Positions 60,488 through 64,000 of a DNA stretch of 64,000 nt are shown here, piece after piece; within the stretch, counting starts at the first letter, position 1, and each line of letters begins with the position of its first letter. Where the stretch lies: contig NC_061862.1 in the NCBI RefSeq assembly GCF_907164915.1, positions 119,253,877 through 119,317,876 of the forward strand. Direction: 5' to 3'. The DNA is from Impatiens glandulifera. Its lineage: Eukaryota > Streptophyta > Magnoliopsida > Ericales > Balsaminaceae. Below the pieces are notes generated by a model that was not told the DNA's origin, searched no databases, and saw only the letters and a program-made list of their open reading frames with translations. Position numbers and translations under genes: made by a program.

Positions 60488-60861
60488 CGACGACCTGGAG
60501 AAGAAATGAAAAGAAATGAGTCGAAGATTTCAGTCTATGTGAAGGAAGAAGAGAGGAGTGAAGGAAGCTGACCATATAGAGTCTTGAAGAACTTCATTTG
60601 CAAAACTTCAAAAATATGATTCTGCTGCTGCGACTCAGAGTCTGCACGGGGTGGAGTGGGGTGGAATCGTCTCCATCATTCCTATATCTCACTTTCTCAC
60701 TGTAAGTGAATAAGATGGGTGGATTGGTTTCGTTGTTTAGGGTTTCCTTCTATAGACAGACGAACGCCATATTAGAGAGAAAGGCGATCGATCCAGAACC
60801 GCGCTAGCTTCTTCTTCTTCTTCGTCTTCTTCATCAACAAGCAACTTTCGATATTACTGTA

Positions 60862-61300
60862 AATGAGGATCAGGAAGCTTGCGAAACTCCATGGATTCAC
60901 TTTCTACAACAAAAACAATGCTGTTTCCAAAACTGACTCTATCTCTCCGCCTGCTTCTCCTTCTCCGGTTTCATTTTCAATCACACCTTCTCTCCCGATT
61001 CTCCATGGGACGTAGCCACCTTCTCTCCCGATTCTCCTTCTTCTCCTTTCCAGGTATTTCTTACTCTTCTTACTCTACAATCTCCATATTATGTTTTCTT
61101 TTCCATTCCAACACATTAGGGTTTCTTATTCAAACGCCCCCAAAATCCACGCATTATCTCGTGATTTACCAATTCCGGTTCGAGATTATCGCGACCAATT
61201 AGTTACTTTACAGGCTTACAGCTCCATTATCGTTGATATATAGGTCGACGACAATGAGAGTTACACTGTTGATTCAACCGGAGCTATTGAAAGGTAACCG
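60862..61300 (+). pseudogene. Captured 5' fragment of a second, unidentified gene
   Basis: ATG at 60863 starts MRIRKLAKLHGFTFYNKNNA followed by a Ser/Pro-rich stretch, then a stop; another frame continues as FNHTFSPDSPWDVATFSPDS to a possible donor at about 61053 (CAG then GTATTT). A possible second exon (about 61126-61248) encodes LPIPVRDYRDQLVTLQAYSS. A 30-bp duplication (CTTCTCTCCCGATTCTCC) may have caused the frame break. It points away from the PPR fragment, so the 260-bp gap (60600-60860) could be a captured bidirectional promoter. Gene family not recognised. Confidence 0.5.
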
Positions 61301-61645
61301 TCTCTCTCCCGATTTGACTCTTCCTGAATATTTAGGGAGCAATAAATCTAAAAGCCTAGCGTCCGTCCGTCCGTCTATAGTCTGCGCTGCTAATGAATGT
61401 TGAGAAGAATGGCAAAGAGGAAAGAATATAGGAAAAAGCGGAAAAGGGTTGTTAGGGTTTTAATAGGAAAAGCGATTAGTATTATTACCGATCGCTGCTA
61501 TCACTTAATATTTGGGAGCTAGTAGCGATTGGTTTCTCCATTAAAACAGTAGTTGAAATCCAATCGCCATTACAAATTACAAAAGTAGTAGCTATTGTTC
61601 TTAATAACTATGTTGGATAGCTAATTGCACATTTTTTTACTAGTG

Positions 61646-62480
61646 AATATTTGACTAAAAATTTATAATTTTCTAAAATGGTAAATTTAAAGGTATTGGA
61701 TTTATCAAATTCTAAGTACTTTCAAAATTTTGCAATTGGACCATACTTCAAGGGTCATTTCATGCCATTTTTGAAAGTTATTTCTAACTTTTTGATCTCC
61801 TAGTCTAATAATCAAGTATGATCATCATATTAGACCTGAAAAATTTATTTTAATTTTCGGATGTAAAAATGTGTATCTACAAAAGTATGTCGGAAAAAGC
61901 GACACATCGTACTACATCAACTAGTATTTTGTGACAATGATCCCATTAAAATTGGCACTAATTGTACTACAAATATTTCCCCATTATCATGACAATGTTT
62001 GTACGCTCTTAAAAAAATGTAATCATGTCTGATTGCTCCCAACACCAATGGGGTGATCGAACGTATAACAATCGAAAGTCAATGATGCTTTAGTCTCTTG
62101 ATAATATCTTAGTTGGTCAATTGAGATATCTTATGTACATTTTATTAAGCTTTTGGTTGAAGCCAATCAGGCCGATTCTTTCTAAATAAAAAAAGCTCAA
62201 TCTCGGTAAAACTTTTCAAAACATAAGTTCATTGTATTCAGTATTATGGTCGGGGATGATGATTCATATACGTTTCTTATGATGTTTGTTTTGACAGATT
62301 TTTAATTTGATTTTTATAAGGATTTATAAATTCTTGTTTTTTTGTTACACATTCCAATCGAGATTTGGAACTACCTAGTGTATTTTGGTGTCATTTGGTT
62401 GAGAAAATCGTAATTTAGAGGTTATGATTGTTTATATTTTACAAGCTATAATATGTGTTCTTGTCTTCTTTTGAGTGTGG
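61646..62480. other. No gene; AT-rich spacer
   Basis: No ORF of note and no recognisable repeat. Homopolymer-rich. Confidence 0.5.
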
Positions 62481-62489
62481 ATGTGTGTA

Positions 62490-62850
62490 ACTAGTTTGTA
62501 TGTAAAACAATAAAAAAAATAAAGGTTAAAGGGAGAATTCTAGGGATTGAACTCGGGGTCTACCTTTCGTCTAACTCCCATATGCCTAAATCCCATGCCA
62601 GTATGCCAATGTGCCCTTCCTATTTAACTTTTGCCGTGCATGGTATATGTCCGCTCACACCTTCATAAGAAATAAAAAAGGAATGAATGCTTGTCCTAGG
62701 AATGGAACCCGAGACCCCTTCGTCCAAGCTCCCCCGCTCAATCTAGTCGTTCGAACAACATAGGACTAAGTCCTTGCCTGAACTACGCCCGGAACATGCG
62801 TTGCCTTTGGTTTAGCTAACTAAGTCAACAGGGCTTAAGGCCCTATTTTG
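62490..62850 (-). repeat. Two SINE-like or tRNA-related pieces
   Basis: On the minus strand two segments carry B-box-like text: CCGAGTTCAATCCCTAG (about 62545) and CGGGTTCCATTCCTAGGAC (about 62700). Each follows a (GG)ACGAA(A)GG motif and precedes an A/T-rich tail. Consistent with tRNA-derived SINEs or their remnants; ends and duplications not seen. Confidence 0.4.
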
Positions 62851-64000
62851 GTTGCTCTCTTGTTTTATTTTAATATTTTTTTATGGGAAATGCCTTTATT
62901 AATTCCTAAAAAATATAAAATAACTAATGACATATTTTCTAACAAACAATATTTTATTTAAGCCTTGCATGTAATATATTTATATTTTCTAACTTTGTAT
63001 TTGTATTATTTTTAAGGTATTATTGAGACATTGACTTTGTCTACGCATACTTGTCTTTATATTATATGTTTTATCATCGCACTATGACATAACCCAGATA
63101 CCCTAGAGGCAGATTGATACAAACTTTAATTGCATGTTTATGTTTGAATTCATCTTTAATGCCTTTAATGCACGTACTATATTAGGATTGTATAAATAAA
63201 CAAAGTGTAAAATAAATATTTTACGTTAATTAATCTAAAGTTTATAGAAGAGATCGTCATTTTACGGACACATAAAATATAGCGTCGAGCCCCTTACTCA
63301 TGTATAATCAAGCACCTAACCTAAAATCAGAATCTCTTTTACACGCATTCGAGATTTTGCGAATGCAAAATATCCTCTCTTTTTTTTTCCTAATTTCTGA
63401 AAGAAAAAATCGGATTGCGACTATAAAAATTCAAAACAAATGTATATTTCATTAAATTACATTTTCATGTTTCTCAACTCACCTTAAACGAGATGACTTC
63501 TGAGCACGTCATTTCCTCGTCCCTTTTAGATGAGGTTTGAGAGGAAGATAAGTTATGAGATTGGATGAAATAAACATTAAAATAGACTCTAATTTATCCT
63601 ACCTTGTTGATTCATTATCCCACTTGGGATTCGAGAGGAGGTTAGTTATGCGGAGAAAATTATGGAGTCAAAAAATGCTTTTGAATGTTGAACAAGTTTT
63701 TTGAAGTTACATCACGTTTCATATTCGTCTTTTTTGGTCGTGATAGGATACACGAGCTTCACATAAGTAGAGTTATATTTTCCTATTAGATCAGTGAGAA
63801 GCATTACAATACCACAACATTGTTTTGCCGAAGCCCCATCGAACATGAATCTTCACGAGTCATTCTTAATTATCATGATTTCATCATCATGAATAAAAGT
63901 TCATTATTTTCTTTCATATCAATTGTATGATCCTCTAAATGTCTACCACCACACTTCCCTTCATAGATTTATGAACATTGTATGTGATGTCATACTTTGA
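62851..64000. other. No gene recognised
   Basis: AT-rich DNA to the window end, without motif-bearing ORFs, tRNA-like sequences or obvious repeats. Confidence 0.5.

Larger units (their letters stand above)
59627..61645. mobile_element. Non-autonomous CACTA element carrying gene fragments (Pack-CACTA)
   Basis: 2019 bp with termini CACTAGTAAAAAAA (left) and the inverse TTTTTTTACTAGTG (right), flanked by the 3-bp duplication AAT (59624-59626, 61646-61648) expected of CACTA transposons. Subterminal repeats of TAGCGATTGG / CCAATCGCTA type occur at both ends (about 59655-59670 and 61470-61590). There is no transposase. The interior is gene-like: intron-containing PPR exons on the minus strand and the 5' part of another gene on the plus strand. 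Confidence 0.88.

Noticed and set aside
60879..61202. 107-codon plus-strand ORF as a real protein
   Set aside because: It is Leu/Ser/Arg-rich out-of-frame translation of a Ser/Pro-coding stretch with a 30-bp duplication and runs through a likely intron.

Overview
This is nuclear DNA from a flowering plant, probably a eudicot. The evidence is one intron-rich plant gene, LTR retrotransposons primed by initiator-Met tRNA (TGGTATCAGAGC sites), plant-type hAT and CACTA transposons, L1-type LINE remnants, and AT-rich non-coding DNA. From memory only, the extra retrotransposon protein described below resembles predicted proteins from Lamiales such as Gesneriaceae; I could not check this, so the order is a weak guess.

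Only one conventional host gene can be supported: an 11-exon gene on the minus strand (2350-10644) for organellar, most likely mitochondrial, peptide chain release factor 1. By my splicing all exons join in frame to 421 codons with the GGQ motif intact. Its third intron (5.3 kb) holds a decayed retrotransposon relic.

From 11962 to 48591 the window is a nested stack of transposons. The oldest layer (D) is a decayed TNT1-94-like Ty1/copia element on the minus strand. Its LTRs are at 11962-12718 and 47809-48591; its RT-RNase H, integrase, protease and gag pieces are scattered between younger insertions. Into it went a 596-bp hAT MITE carrying a tRNA-Gly-like sequence (13845-14440); element A (15076-21455); element C (22402-38782), a Sirevirus-like copia element with gag and pol; L1 LINE ORF1 pieces; SINE-like repeats; and a solo LTR (44852-46276). 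Element B (25542-31455) lies inside C. Target-site duplications support A (AACAC), B (ATTTT), C (AAAGG), the MITE (GTCATGTA) and probably the solo LTR (ATATA, in an AT run).

The most interesting content is in A, B and C. All three carry, next to their 3' LTR, versions of one extra ORF that is neither gag nor pol. It has a conserved N-terminal domain, then (in A and B) a charged linker, coiled coil and basic tail. A and B have no gag or pol, and B keeps 748 uninterrupted codons. The LTRs of A, B, C and the solo LTR each place tandem short palindromes upstream of a TATA-like box. I read these as one Sirevirus-like family group with palindrome-array promoters and an accessory protein.

From 48592 to 51982 there is only repetitive non-coding DNA. 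At 51983-57957 a small LTR element (F, TSD GTTCT) carries a Gypsy deletion derivative (E, TSD GTAGT) inside one of its own LTRs. At 59627-61645 a non-autonomous CACTA element (TSD AAT) carries captured gene fragments: intron-containing pieces of a PPR gene and the 5' part of a divergently oriented unknown gene. The rest, to 64000, has two SINE-like pieces and no recognisable gene.
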